From an uncultured beta proteobacterium (GTDB lineage Bacteria > Pseudomonadota > Gammaproteobacteria > Burkholderiales > Burkholderiaceae_C): a DNA stretch of 33,765 bases. The number at the start of each line of letters is the position of its first letter. Position 1 is the stretch's first letter. The stretch lies in contig CAIYMN010000282.1 of the NCBI GenBank assembly GCA_903927295.1, forward strand, positions 1-33,765. Direction: 5' to 3'. The notes under the pieces are model-generated. The model saw only the letters and a list, made by a program, of their open reading frames with translations, did no database searches and was not told the origin of the DNA. Shown here piece by piece: positions 25,063-33,613 of the stretch. Made by a program: the position numbers and the translations under genes.

Positions 25063-25129
25063 AGCGACCTCCCGGGGAGCGATGATGCCGTTAGTGTAGA
25101 GGTCTCGCCGCTTGCATACACTTGAGGCC

Positions 25130-25843
25130 ATGTTCACCAGCTGCCCGAAATGCGCTCACAAGCCTTTGCCGAGCGACCAGTCGCTGCCTGCGTCATGCCC
25201 GGCCTGCGGCGTGATTCTCGCGAAGGTAGGCCAGCCCATGCCGGCCAAGGTCGTGTTGCCTGTGCAAAGCAAAGTCGACCCCATCGTCTTCTGGCCCAGC
25301 CTTGCCCTGCTGGCGGCGTTTGCAGTCTGGGGTGTCGTGCTGATCGCGCAGGACTATCGCACGGGTGAGATCGGATCGTCTTTCCTGCATCGCCCCTTGC
25401 TGATCTTCCACGAAGCCGGCCACGTCGTGTTCCGTTTGCTAGGCCAGTGGATGATGGTGATGGGCGGCACGCTGGGGCAACTGATCATGCCCGCCATTCT
25501 GGGTGGCGCCTTGCTGATCAAGAATCGTGACGCCTTTGGCGCCGCCATCGGCCTCTGGTTTTTTGGCGTTTCATTGCTGGATATTGCACCCTACATGTAC
25601 GATGCACTGCAGCCGCAGCTGATGCTGCTTTCCGGGCGGACCGGCGAAGAAGGCGGTCACGACTGGATCTTCCTGTTTTCGTCGCTCGGGCTCTTGCACA
25701 AGTCACAATTCATCGGCGCATTGGTTCACAAACTCGGCGCGCTGACCGTCATTTTTGCTCTATGCTGGGGTGCCCGCGTGCTTCAGCTTGAGTATGGGCG
25801 CGGGCGTGAAAACGGAGATGCCAATGGCGACGAATCATGGTAG
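25130..25843 (+). CDS. Zinc-ribbon membrane protein with HEAGH motif, function unknown
   Basis: I do not recognise a characterised family. The 237-aa protein begins with a zinc ribbon (Cys5-xx-Cys8 and Cys23-xx-Cys26), followed by a linker and a hydrophobic helix at about 52-73. HEAGH lies at residues 94-98 at the start of a second hydrophobic stretch, then three more hydrophobic segments, with GGHDW (His177, Asp178) in between. HExxH next to a membrane helix plus a later Asp recalls site-2-protease-like M50 enzymes, but NPDG/LDG motifs are absent, so this is a hypothesis. A TTG at 25112 with AGAGG 9 nt upstream is an alternative start. The 3' end overlaps the next gene by 20 nt. Confidence 0.72.
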   Translation: MFTSCPKCAHKPLPSDQSLPASCPACGVILAKVGQPMPAKVVLPVQSKVDPIVFWPSLALLAAFAVWGVVLIAQDYRTGEIGSSFLHRPLLIFHEAGHVVFRLLGQWMMVMGGTLGQLIMPAILGGALLIKNRDAFGAAIGLWFFGVSLLDIAPYMYDALQPQLMLLSGRTGEEGGHDWIFLFSSLGLLHKSQFIGALVHKLGALTVIFALCWGARVLQLEYGRGRENGDANGDESW

Positions 25844-26483
25844 GGTGGTTTTGGTGGCGGGGGCAACAGGACTCGTCGGTCGGGAAATCCTGTCGGCCCT
25901 GTTGGCCGACAAGACGGTGGCTGCGGTTCACTGCGTGGGGCGCCGGGCACCCGGCGTGACTCACGCCAAACTCACGGCCCATGTGCTGGAGTTGAACGCG
26001 CTGCCGGCGCTTCCCAAGGTCGATGAATGCTTTATTGCACTGGGGACCACCATCAAGCTGGCCGGAAGTTCAGCCGCCTTCCAGGCTATCGACCTGCATG
26101 CGGTTGTGGCGGTGGCCAGCGCGGCGCTATCGTCTGGTGCGAAAAAGTTGGGTGTTGTCAGCGCCATGGGCGCCAACGCCATGTCTGGTGTTCTTTACAA
26201 CCGCGTCAAGGGAGAGATGGAGTTGTCTCTCGCGCGCATGGGGTTCAGCAGTCTGGTGATTGCGCGGCCCTCCCTGATCGACGGAGACCGCGCGGCGCTC
26301 GGCCAGTCCGACCGCGCCGGCGAGGGCGTCGGCCTCTTGCTGGCCCGCCGTCTGCGTCCGCTGCTGCCCGCCAATTACCGCGCCATCCCGGCCAGGGATG
26401 TTGCGCATGCACTTATTCGAGCGGTTCAAGCCGGCTTGCCCGGCGTGGTGACGCTGCTATCCGGTGAAATGCAGGGTGGCTGA
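25824..26483 (+). CDS. NAD(P)H-binding atypical SDR (TIP30/HTATIP2-like)
   Basis: Rossmann-fold protein of 219 aa. The N-terminal motif VVLVAGATGLVGREIL is the atypical-SDR NAD(P)-binding loop. Further marks are CFIALGTTIK, VVSAMGANA and VLYNRVKGEME, where YNRxK resembles the active-site Tyr-x3-Lys, and VIARPSLIDGDR. The pattern matches the TIP30-like oxidoreductase group; substrate is unknown. The ATG at 25824 has GGAG 6 nt upstream; an ATG at 25818 would be too close to it. Its start overlaps the end of the preceding membrane-protein gene, and the racemase gene starts 1 nt after its stop, so the three genes probably form one operon. Confidence 0.85.
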   Translation: MATNHGRVVLVAGATGLVGREILSALLADKTVAAVHCVGRRAPGVTHAKLTAHVLELNALPALPKVDECFIALGTTIKLAGSSAAFQAIDLHAVVAVASAALSSGAKKLGVVSAMGANAMSGVLYNRVKGEMELSLARMGFSSLVIARPSLIDGDRAALGQSDRAGEGVGLLLARRLRPLLPANYRAIPARDVAHALIRAVQAGLPGVVTLLSGEMQGG

Positions 26484-26484
26484 G

Positions 26485-27180
26485 ATGAAAACGATTGGAC
26501 TGTTGGGCGGCATGAGTTGGGAATCCACCGTCCCCTACTACCGTTTGATCAATCAGAGAGTCAGGGAACGCCTGGGCGGCCTGCACTCAGCAAAAATCAT
26601 TCTCTACAGTGTTGACTTCCATGACATTGAGCGTCTGCAACACCAGGGAGACTGGACTGCAGCAGGGCTGATGTTGGCTCAGGCCTCGCACTCTCTGGAA
26701 CTTGCCGGGGCAGACTTCATCGTTCTGTGCACCAACACCATGCACAAAGTTGCATCCGTCGTTGCGGCGGCAACTTCGATCCCCCTGCTCCATATTGCAG
26801 ACCCGACAGCCAGGCAAATCAGAAGCGATGGACATGCCAGAGTGGGACTGCTGGGCACCCTCTTTACGATGGAACAGGATTTCTACCGCGAACGCTTGCA
26901 GCAGCAGGGTTTGGAGGTCGTTACACCGTGCCCTGAAGATAGGGCAGTAGTGCACAGAATCATTTATGAAGAACTTTGCCTCGGTCAGGTCCTGCCTGGG
27001 TCACGCGCCGAGTATCAGAGAGTCATGGCGCGTCTGGCTGAACAGGGAGCGCAGGCCATCATCCTTGGATGCACGGAAATCGCCATGCTCATTAGCCCGT
27101 CGGACGCGGCGATCCCCCTGTACGATACCACCGCGATTCATGCCTTGGCGGCGGCTGATGAAGCACTGGGCATGCGCTAG
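26485..27180 (+). CDS. Aspartate/glutamate racemase family protein
   Basis: Cofactor-independent racemase of 231 aa. It begins with the family signature [19 protein letters not shown] and has the two catalytic cysteines, Cys82 in VLCTNTMHK and Cys196 in [10 protein letters not shown]. Members interconvert L- and D-aspartate or glutamate, and some are broad-specificity amino acid racemases (YgeA type), so the substrate is open. Length is typical. It follows the SDR gene by one nucleotide and converges on kup, with the TAG stop overlapping the kup stop at the CTAG 27177-27180. Confidence 0.92.
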   Translation: MKTIGLLGGMSWESTVPYYRLINQRVRERLGGLHSAKIILYSVDFHDIERLQHQGDWTAAGLMLAQASHSLELAGADFIVLCTNTMHKVASVVAAATSIPLLHIADPTARQIRSDGHARVGLLGTLFTMEQDFYRERLQQQGLEVVTPCPEDRAVVHRIIYEELCLGQVLPGSRAEYQRVMARLAEQGAQAIILGCTEIAMLISPSDAAIPLYDTTAIHALAAADEALGMR

Positions 27181-29054
27181 ATCTGCACCCTCGTGCCCAG
27201 TTCAATCACGCAGTTGTTGGGCAAGCGAAAGAAGCCTGCCACGCTGCCCGAGTTGCGCGACATCAGGGCAAAGAATGTTTCACGCCATTGGCTCATACCG
27301 GCGCCCTTGGTTGGCACCACAATTTCCCGACTCAGGAAATACGAGGTTTCGAACAGGTTTATCGGTAAACCCTGCGCCGTGCAGAGGTCAAGCGCCTTCG
27401 GAATGTCGGGCGTATTCTTGAAGCCGTAATTGACTTGCACCTTCCAGAATCCCGGCGCCAGCAGTTCTACCTGCACCCGCTCTTCAAAGGCGATCCACGG
27501 CACGTCGTGAAACAGCACGGTGAGAATCACGTTGCGCTCGTGCAGCACCTGGTTGTGCTTGAGGTTGTGCATCAACGCCTGTGGCACCGTGCCCGGATTG
27601 GCCACGGCGTATACAGCCGTTCTGGGAACCCGGTGCACGCTGTCATTCAGCAAGCCCTGGATGAAAGGCAAGAGCTCCGGGTCATCATGACGAATGCTTT
27701 CGATGAGCAGTTCACGACCACGCCGCCAGGTCGCCATGACAAAGAAGATGGCCATACCCAGCAGCAATGGAAACCAGCCGCCCTGGAAGAACTTGATGGA
27801 ACAGGACAGCACCAGCAACGTATCGAGAGCCAGAAATACGCCAGTGGCCGCCAGCGCCAGCGGCAGCGGGTAACGCCAGCCGTCGCGCACCACAAAATAC
27901 GTCAACAGTGTCGTGATGAGCATGGTCACGGTCACCGCAATCCCGTAGGCGGCCGCCATCGCCGAGGAACTTCCGAATCCCAACACGGCCATCAGGACGG
28001 CAAGCAGCAAGGCCCAGTTCACTTCGGGCATGTAGATCTGCCCGGCCTTGCTGGCGGAGGTGTAATTGACCTGCAGTCTGGGCAACAGGCCGAGTTGCAC
28101 CGCCTGCTTGGTCATGGAATAGGCACCCGAGATCACCGCCTGCGACGCGATCACGGTGGCAATGGTAGCCAGCACCACAGCGGGCATGAGCCAGAACGAT
28201 GGAAACAGACGATAGAACGGATTGGCGAGTGCTGTCGGGTCACGCAACAGCAAGGCGCCCTGTCCCATGTAGTTGATGGCCAATGCTGGCAAGACCAGGC
28301 CGCCCCAGGCCCACTGTATGGGTCGCTTGCCAAAGTGCCCCATGTCGGCATAGAGCGCTTCCGCGCCCGTGAAAGCCAGCACTATGGCGCCGACCGCGAG
28401 GAACACGTGACTGCCCTGTGCTCGCAGAAACGCCAGTGCGTTCAATGGGTTCAGCGCCGCCAATATGGCGGGTTGCTGCACAATTTCCCTGATACCGGTG
28501 ACTGTGAGTACGCCAAACCACAGCACAATCACCGGCCCAAACAACCTGCCCACCGTGGCCGTACCAAAGCGCTGCATGGAGAACAGGCCAATCAACACCG
28601 CCATGCAAATGGGCACGACATAGGGCTTGAACGCCGGTGTCGCCACTTCCAGCCCCTCTGCCGCGCTCAGCACCGAGATCGCCGGGGTGATGACGGTGTC
28701 TCCATAAAACAGCGCGGCGCCGAATACGCCTGTCATCAGCAAGGCCAGGCGACGCTGCGGTGTTTTGCCCGCTGCATTGGCGGCGAGCGCGGTCAAGGCC
28801 ATGATGCCACCTTCGCCGCGGTTGTCTGCACGCAGGATGAGCAGCACATACTTCACCGTGACGACCATCATCAGGCCCCAGAAAATGACCGAGACAGCGC
28901 CAATGAGATGGCTTGCGTCCAGCGGGATTCCGGTTGCCGGGCCGAAGACTTCTTTCATTGTGTACAGCGGGCTGGTCCCGATGTCACCGTAGACCACACC
29001 CATGGCTCCCAGCGTCAGCGCAGCAAGGCTTTCGCGCTCGTCTTTCATACCCAT
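27177..29054 (-). CDS. kup: Low-affinity potassium transporter Kup
   Basis: Proton-coupled K+ uptake protein of the KUP/HAK family in the inner membrane, 625 aa, close to the E. coli size of 622. It opens with [25 protein letters not shown], the diagnostic KUP motif, and continues with the [12 protein letters not shown] segment and about twelve hydrophobic helices to roughly residue 450. A hydrophilic C-terminal domain with [11 protein letters not shown] and [14 protein letters not shown] follows. Two in-frame ATGs (29054, 29048) are possible. It lies 72 bp downstream of a KdpE-like regulator gene in the same orientation, and an inverted repeat sits in the leader. The arrangement suggests control by that two-component system. 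Confidence 0.96.
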   Translation of the reverse strand: MGMKDERESLAALTLGAMGVVYGDIGTSPLYTMKEVFGPATGIPLDASHLIGAVSVIFWGLMMVVTVKYVLLILRADNRGEGGIMALTALAANAAGKTPQRRLALLMTGVFGAALFYGDTVITPAISVLSAAEGLEVATPAFKPYVVPICMAVLIGLFSMQRFGTATVGRLFGPVIVLWFGVLTVTGIREIVQQPAILAALNPLNALAFLRAQGSHVFLAVGAIVLAFTGAEALYADMGHFGKRPIQWAWGGLVLPALAINYMGQGALLLRDPTALANPFYRLFPSFWLMPAVVLATIATVIASQAVISGAYSMTKQAVQLGLLPRLQVNYTSASKAGQIYMPEVNWALLLAVLMAVLGFGSSSAMAAAYGIAVTVTMLITTLLTYFVVRDGWRYPLPLALAATGVFLALDTLLVLSCSIKFFQGGWFPLLLGMAIFFVMATWRRGRELLIESIRHDDPELLPFIQGLLNDSVHRVPRTAVYAVANPGTVPQALMHNLKHNQVLHERNVILTVLFHDVPWIAFEERVQVELLAPGFWKVQVNYGFKNTPDIPKALDLCTAQGLPINLFETSYFLSREIVVPTKGAGMSQWRETFFALMSRNSGSVAGFFRLPNNCVIELGTRVQI

Positions 29055-29067
29055 CGCAACCCAATGT

Positions 29068-29087
29068 CAGTGAACATGACCTCACTG
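29068..29087. promoter_or_regulatory. Perfect inverted repeat in kup leader
   Basis: CAGTGA-N8-TCACTG, 14 to 33 bp upstream of the kup start codon. It could be a regulator-binding site or an RNA hairpin close to the ribosome-binding region. No homologous site was recognised; response-regulator sites of the OmpR class are normally direct rather than inverted repeats, so direct control by KdpE through this site is doubtful. Confidence 0.4.
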
Positions 29088-29126
29088 TCGTCCCAATGGC
29101 ATCAGGAACGCATAAGGACAGATGCT

Positions 29127-29813
29127 CTACATCGCGGCCAGGCGGTAGCCGATGCCGGTCTCGGTCAGCAAATGGCGGGGTTCCGCCGGATCGCTTTCAA
29201 TCTTTGCTCTCAACTGAGCCATGTAGAGCCGCAGGTAATGCGTGTGCTCGGTGAACTCAGGCCCCCACACATCAGACAGTAGTTGTCGGTGCGTGACCAC
29301 CCGCCCAGCGCTGCGCACCAGGCGAGCCAGCAGTTTGAATTCAGTCGGTGTCAAATGCAGGGCCTCACCTCTGCAATGCACCTGGTGCAAGATCAGATCA
29401 ACTCGCAGGTCCTCGAGTTCGTGCACCTTGATGGCAGCGTCCAGCGTGGTGCCACGATGCCGCAGCGCGACCCGAATGCGCGCCAGCAGTTCGGCAACAT
29501 TGAAGGGCTTGGTGAGGTAGTCGTCGGCACCTGCATCAAGCAACTGTATTTTTTGAGCTTCCTGATGCCGCGCGGAGACCACCAGAATCGGCAGCGAATG
29601 GTGCTTTCGCACTTCCTGGACCAGTTCGATACCGTCCCCATCGGGCAGCCCGAGGTCAAGCAGCATGACGTCGGGTGGCGCATGCTGCAACAGTGCCCTG
29701 GCTTCACTCACCGATACTGCTGTCTGCACCTCAAACCCTTCCACGGTCAGCGCGGATTGCATCAGTGACCGTATCTCGCGGTCATCTTCGACCACCAGGA
29801 CGCGCAGTGTCAT
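29127..29813 (-). CDS. OmpR-family response regulator, KdpE-like
   Basis: Response regulator of 228 aa. The receiver domain has VLVVEDD, phosphoacceptor Asp53 in LLDLGLPDGDG and the conserved lysine in YLTKPFNVAELLARIR. The C-terminal winged-helix DNA-binding domain shows LTPTEFKLLARLVRSAGRVVTHRQLL and ETGIGYRL. Similarity to KdpE is strongest around WGPEFTEHTHYLRLYMAQLRAKIE. The start at 29813 overlaps the kinase stop within ATGA (29810-29813), as in classic kdpDE operons. The adjacent downstream gene is kup, while kdpFABC is not in the window, so the target is likely to include kup. Confidence 0.92.
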   Translation of the reverse strand: MTLRVLVVEDDREIRSLMQSALTVEGFEVQTAVSVSEARALLQHAPPDVMLLDLGLPDGDGIELVQEVRKHHSLPILVVSARHQEAQKIQLLDAGADDYLTKPFNVAELLARIRVALRHRGTTLDAAIKVHELEDLRVDLILHQVHCRGEALHLTPTEFKLLARLVRSAGRVVTHRQLLSDVWGPEFTEHTHYLRLYMAQLRAKIESDPAEPRHLLTETGIGYRLAAM

Positions 29814-31309
29814 GCCGACGCTCCTGGCGGTGGCTGCCTGTCCAGTGGCAGTGCGAGCGCGAAGGTACTGCCGCCACCGGCCCGGCGCCGGTACGTCAGG
29901 CTGCCACCATGCGCCACGGCAATGGCCCGGCATACCGCCAGTCCCAGACCGGCTCCACGCTGCCCGGAGTGGTCATTGTGCGAGAACGGCTCGAACAGGT
30001 TCTGCACTTGCTCCTGCGGGATGCCCGGTCCGCGGTCTTTTACAGCCACCTGAAGCTCATGTTCGGTGGCACTAACGCTCAGGTCTATCGCATCGCCGCT
30101 GTACTTGAGCGCGTTGTCCAGCAGATTGCCTATCAACTGGGCGAGCAGGACCGGATCAGCCCTGATCAGTGGCAGATGCTCCGGCACTCTTGACTTGATG
30201 CGGCGTGCGAGGTCGCGCTGACGCACGCGAGCCAGTACCGCACCCACGATCTCCTCCATCGACTCCCAGTCCTGATTGAGAATTTGAGAGGCATTGGTCA
30301 GGCGAACCAGCTGCAGTGTGTTGTCTGTCACCGTGGAAAGGTAAGTGGCCTCGCTGACAATGCTGCTCAAGAGCCGGTCCTGTTCGGCGCTGCCGAGTTT
30401 GTCGCGCTGCGTTTGCAGCGACGATGCTGCTCCGACGATAGCGGCCAGAGGTGTGCGCAGATCGTGGGATATGGCAGCGAGAAAGGTACTCTGCAAATGC
30501 TGGCGCTGCGCCTCCTGCTGCGCCACCAGCACCGAAGCGCCAAGGCGCACGCGCCAGAGCGCCTGTCCAAGCAAACTGCACAAGGCCTGCGCGTGCTCAC
30601 GAGCACTGGTGTCGCCAGCCAGGACCGACTGAACACAGACAGCCCCACTCATCTGACCCTTGGTTCCCAGGGGCAGATACCAGGCATTGAGCCCGGGCCA
30701 GCGCCCGGTACCGGGACCAAGCACTGCGGCTTCGTTCATGCAGCACTTCATCGCATCACGCAGGGCGGGCGATAGTTCATCCTCGGCCCGCAACTCACCG
30801 CCCTCCTGACACAAGACCAGTACGCTGGGTCCCTCAAAGGCCGACCTGAGCGCGGCTTGACCCAGTGCCGAAATCTCCTGCGCGTTACTCACGCCAGAGA
30901 GTTCAGTCGCCAGCATTTGCAACTGGCCGGCGCGCTGCGCGTTCAGCCGCGCTGTTTCCGTTTCGCGGCGCAGCCCTGCCGCCAGATGGCTGATCACCAG
31001 TGCCACCAGCAACATGGTGAACAGCGCGATCAGATGCTCCTGACTATCGACCTCAAAGGTCAGGCGTGGCGGAACAAAGAAGAAGTTGAATGCCGTGACC
31101 GCAGCCACGGCGCACACGACGGATTCTTTCCAACTCAGTGCGTAGGAGGCAATCACCACGGCCAGCACGTACACCATGGCCTGGCTGGTCAGCGACACGT
31201 GATGGTCAACCAGGTAGCCGCACGCCGTGGCTGCCACCAGCAACAAGGAAACAACAGACCAGCGCCAGACGGGCTGGCGAAGGGAACGGGTGGCAGCGAT
31301 TTCGCTCAT
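29810..31309 (-). CDS. KdpD-like sensor histidine kinase lacking the N-terminal KdpD/USP domains
   Basis: Membrane sensor kinase of 499 aa. Residues about 15-115 form the four-helix DUF4118 region of KdpD, including FNFFFVPPRLTFEV, a KdpD hallmark. A GAF-like region spans about 130-250. The dimerisation/phosphoacceptor domain has SHDLRTPLAAI with His282, and the ATPase domain has NLLDNALKYS, KDRGPGIP and GAGLGLAVCRAI. Full KdpD is about 890 aa with an N-terminal KdpD/UspA cytoplasmic half that helps K+ sensing; that half is absent here. The ATG opens cleanly and a 238-bp intergenic region lies upstream, so this is a naturally short form rather than an obvious truncation. Divergent from the ABC gene. 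Confidence 0.92.
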   Translation of the reverse strand: MSEIAATRSLRQPVWRWSVVSLLLVAATACGYLVDHHVSLTSQAMVYVLAVVIASYALSWKESVVCAVAAVTAFNFFFVPPRLTFEVDSQEHLIALFTMLLVALVISHLAAGLRRETETARLNAQRAGQLQMLATELSGVSNAQEISALGQAALRSAFEGPSVLVLCQEGGELRAEDELSPALRDAMKCCMNEAAVLGPGTGRWPGLNAWYLPLGTKGQMSGAVCVQSVLAGDTSAREHAQALCSLLGQALWRVRLGASVLVAQQEAQRQHLQSTFLAAISHDLRTPLAAIVGAASSLQTQRDKLGSAEQDRLLSSIVSEATYLSTVTDNTLQLVRLTNASQILNQDWESMEEIVGAVLARVRQRDLARRIKSRVPEHLPLIRADPVLLAQLIGNLLDNALKYSGDAIDLSVSATEHELQVAVKDRGPGIPQEQVQNLFEPFSHNDHSGQRGAGLGLAVCRAIAVAHGGSLTYRRRAGGGSTFALALPLDRQPPPGASA

Positions 31310-31547
31310 AAGACCGCCAGCGTAACACTGGCGGCATCAGGATTGCATCAGGAATGGCTCGGCGGTCGCGGTGCGCTTCAGGCCATGGCCGCGCACATCC
31401 CTCGTCGCTTTGTCGCCTTAATGCACCGGGGATGCCGCGGCCGACGCAGCCTGTCGCAAATCCGCTGCGAGTCAGCTCACAAGCAGTTACATTGTTGCTT
31501 CGCCCGGTTCGGGCACTCTCCAGATTCGCAAACTGCAAGGAATTGAC
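31310..31547. promoter_or_regulatory. Divergent intergenic region between kinase and ABC ATPase genes
   Basis: This 238-bp spacer must hold the promoters of both divergent units. The ABC gene has a clear RBS (AAGGA at 31537-31541). No open frame, tRNA or convincing promoter hexamer pair is recognisable by eye. Confidence 0.4.
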
Positions 31548-32438
31548 ATGCTGACCATCAAGGCGCTCAACAAGACCTACGCCAACGGCGTACAGGCACT
31601 CAAGGACGTTCATCTGCAGATCCCAACCGGCCTGTACGGCCTGCTCGGACCCAACGGTGCCGGCAAATCCTCGCTGATGCGCACCATCGCCACGCTGCAG
31701 GAACCCGACAGCGGCAGCATCCATTTCGACGGTATGGATGTCCTGCAGGACAAGGAGGGGCTGAGGCGCCAGCTCGGCTACCTCCCGCAGGACTTTGGTG
31801 TCTACCCGAAAGTCAGCGCAGAAGACCTGCTGAACCACTTCGCCGTCCTGAAGGGCCTGACGCAACGCGCCGAGCGCAAGGAGATGGTCGATGGCTTGCT
31901 GCAGCAGACCAATCTGTGGGAAGCACGCAAACGCAAGCTGGGAACTTTTTCGGGCGGCATGCGCCAGCGCTTTGGCATTGCACAAGCGCTGCTGGGGGCA
32001 CCGCGGCTGGTGATCGTGGACGAGCCCACCGCGGGCCTGGATCCGGACGAGCGCAACCGCTTTCTGAACCTGCTGGCAGAAATCGGCGAACAGGTGGTGG
32101 TGATGCTGTCCACACACATTGTGGAAGACGTGACCGACCTGTGTCCGCGCATGGCGATGATCGTCAAGGGGGAAGTCCTGCTGCAGGGCGAGCCGCAGGC
32201 CGCCATCGAACTGCTGCGCGACAAGGTCTGGCGAAAACGCATCAGCAAGGCCGCGCTGCCCGAGTACCAGCAGCGCTTCAATGTGCTGTCATCACGCCTT
32301 GTGGCGGGCCAGCCCCAGATCAATGTGCACTGCGAGAGCCAGCCCGACGAGGGTTTTGTGCAGGTCGAGCCGGATCTGGAGGATGTGTACTTTCTGAAGA
32401 TCCGCGCCAGCCAGAGCAGCGCTGCGGCAAGTCTCTAA
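31548..32438 (+). CDS. ABC transporter ATP-binding protein (ABC-2 type)
   Basis: Nucleotide-binding subunit of 296 aa. Walker A GPNGAGKSS (34-42), the Q-loop in YLPQDFGVYP, signature FSGGMRQR (134-141), Walker B LVIVDEPTAGLD (154-165) and the switch histidine in LSTHIVEDV are all intact. About 90 C-terminal residues follow, ending in the VEPDLEDVYF pattern typical of ABC-2 drug/polysaccharide exporters. Such ATPases normally sit directly upstream of their permease; here an IS5-type element is inserted at the stop codon and no permease follows within the window. The stop TAA is part of the CTAA target duplication, so the reading frame was not changed by the insertion. Confidence 0.93.
   Translation: MLTIKALNKTYANGVQALKDVHLQIPTGLYGLLGPNGAGKSSLMRTIATLQEPDSGSIHFDGMDVLQDKEGLRRQLGYLPQDFGVYPKVSAEDLLNHFAVLKGLTQRAERKEMVDGLLQQTNLWEARKRKLGTFSGGMRQRFGIAQALLGAPRLVIVDEPTAGLDPDERNRFLNLLAEIGEQVVVMLSTHIVEDVTDLCPRMAMIVKGEVLLQGEPQAAIELLRDKVWRKRISKAALPEYQQRFNVLSSRLVAGQPQINVHCESQPDEGFVQVEPDLEDVYFLKIRASQSSAAASL
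32435..32438. repeat. IS5 target-site duplication (left CTAA)
   Basis: CTAA directly abuts the left inverted repeat and is matched by CTAA at 33608-33611. It overlaps the TAA stop codon of the ABC ATPase gene. Confidence 0.88.
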
Positions 32439-33607
32439 GGATCATGTTCAAAACTCTTCCCCAATCGTCGTGACTTGGGCACGCATATTGCAATCAGTGA
32501 CGGCATGAAACAAACTGACCTTGGCCTTGATCTCAGCACGCGGCGCACGCGCAAGCAAATCCTGCTCGATGAGATGGAGCAGGTCATGCCTTGGGGCGAA
32601 CTGCTGGCACTGATAACGCCGCATGCACCGGTGGCCAAGACGGGACGACCGCCGTTTGATCTTGCACTGATGCTGCGCATTCATTGTTTGCAGCAGTGGT
32701 TTGGTCTGTCCGACCTGGGTGCCGAAGAAGCACTGTTCGAGACCAGCTTTTACCGTGACTTCGTCGGTATCAGCGGTACCCAGCGTATTCCTGATCGAGT
32801 CAGCATCCTGCGTTTCCGCCATCTGCTCGAAGAACACGACCTGAGCCCGAAGATTCTGCAGGTCATCAATGCCAAGTTGAGCGCCCACGGCCTGCTGCTC
32901 AAGACCGGCACCGTGGTGGACGCCACGCTTATCGCAGCACCAAGTTCCACCAAGAACAGCACCGGTGAGCGTGACCCCGAGATGCACCAGGTCAAGAAAG
33001 GCAACCAGTGGCACTTCGGCATGAAGGCGCATATCGGGGTGGACGCTGAATCCGGCCTGGTGCACACCGTCATCGGCACTGCGGCAAACGTCAACGATGT
33101 CACCCAGGGCCACGGTTTGCTGCACGGTGAAGAATCGGTTGTGTTTGCTGATGCAGGGTATCAAGGCGCCAGCAAACGCCCTGAGGCCACGGGCGTGGAC
33201 TGGCATGTGGCCATGCGACCGGGTAAGCGCAAGGCGCAAAAATACACACCCTGGGGCGATTTGAACGAAAAAGCCGAACAACTCAAGGCCAGAGTGCGGG
33301 CCAAGGTGGAGCATCCGTTTCGGGTCATCAAACGTCAGTTCGGTCACACCAAAGTGCGCTATCGCGGGCTCAAGAAGAACACCGCACAACTCCTCACCCT
33401 GTTTGCACTGTCCAATATCTGGATGGCCAGAAGCAGGCTTTTGCAGCGGGCGCAGGCATGAGTGCGCCTGCAAGCAGCCAAAGGGCTGCAGAACAGGTGA
33501 AAAACGACCCGCCGCAAACTTCGGGAGCCGTAATCGGCGCAGTCGTTTCATCAGGCGAAACATATTCGCTTATGACCGATTCTTAAACTGAGTTTTGGAC
33601 ATGATCC
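32439..33607 (+). mobile_element. Complete IS5-family insertion sequence (1169 bp)
   Basis: The ends are inverted repeats: GGATCATGTTCAAAACTC on the left and, on the complementary strand, GGATCATGTCCAAAACTC on the right, with one mismatch in 18. Flanking CTAA at 32435-32438 and 33608-33611 is a 4-bp target duplication of the YTAR kind used by the IS5 group. The element holds one intact transposase gene and looks recently inserted and potentially active. Confidence 0.93.
32505..33461 (+). CDS. IS5 family transposase (DDE)
   Basis: Transposase of 318 aa with the IS5-group layout: N-terminal TRKQILLDEMEQVMPW, LMLRIHCLQQWFGLSD, and the DDE catalytic core. The first Asp is in VDATLIAAPSSTKN, the second in FADAGYQGA, and the Glu in AKVEHPFRVIKRQFG (a Y-(2)-R-(3)-E-(6)-K type region). 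The segment RDPEMHQVKKGNQWHFGMKAHIGVD is almost identical in wording to E. coli IS5. Length fits the 320-aa class. The ATG at 32505 is used; a TTG at 32475 in frame is possible. Fully open, so probably functional. Confidence 0.95.
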   Translation: MKQTDLGLDLSTRRTRKQILLDEMEQVMPWGELLALITPHAPVAKTGRPPFDLALMLRIHCLQQWFGLSDLGAEEALFETSFYRDFVGISGTQRIPDRVSILRFRHLLEEHDLSPKILQVINAKLSAHGLLLKTGTVVDATLIAAPSSTKNSTGERDPEMHQVKKGNQWHFGMKAHIGVDAESGLVHTVIGTAANVNDVTQGHGLLHGEESVVFADAGYQGASKRPEATGVDWHVAMRPGKRKAQKYTPWGDLNEKAEQLKARVRAKVEHPFRVIKRQFGHTKVRYRGLKKNTAQLLTLFALSNIWMARSRLLQRAQA

Positions 33608-33613
33608 CTAACT

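Noticed and set aside
27435-29282. A 615-codon plus-strand open frame opposite kup
   Set aside because: Antisense to kup; rich in His/Gln/Arg as typical for shadow frames of hydrophobic genes.
32448-33563. A 371-codon open frame antisense to the IS5 transposase
   Set aside because: It mirrors the transposase codon pattern, has no recognisable domain and spans the IS ends; long antisense frames are expected in GC-rich genes.
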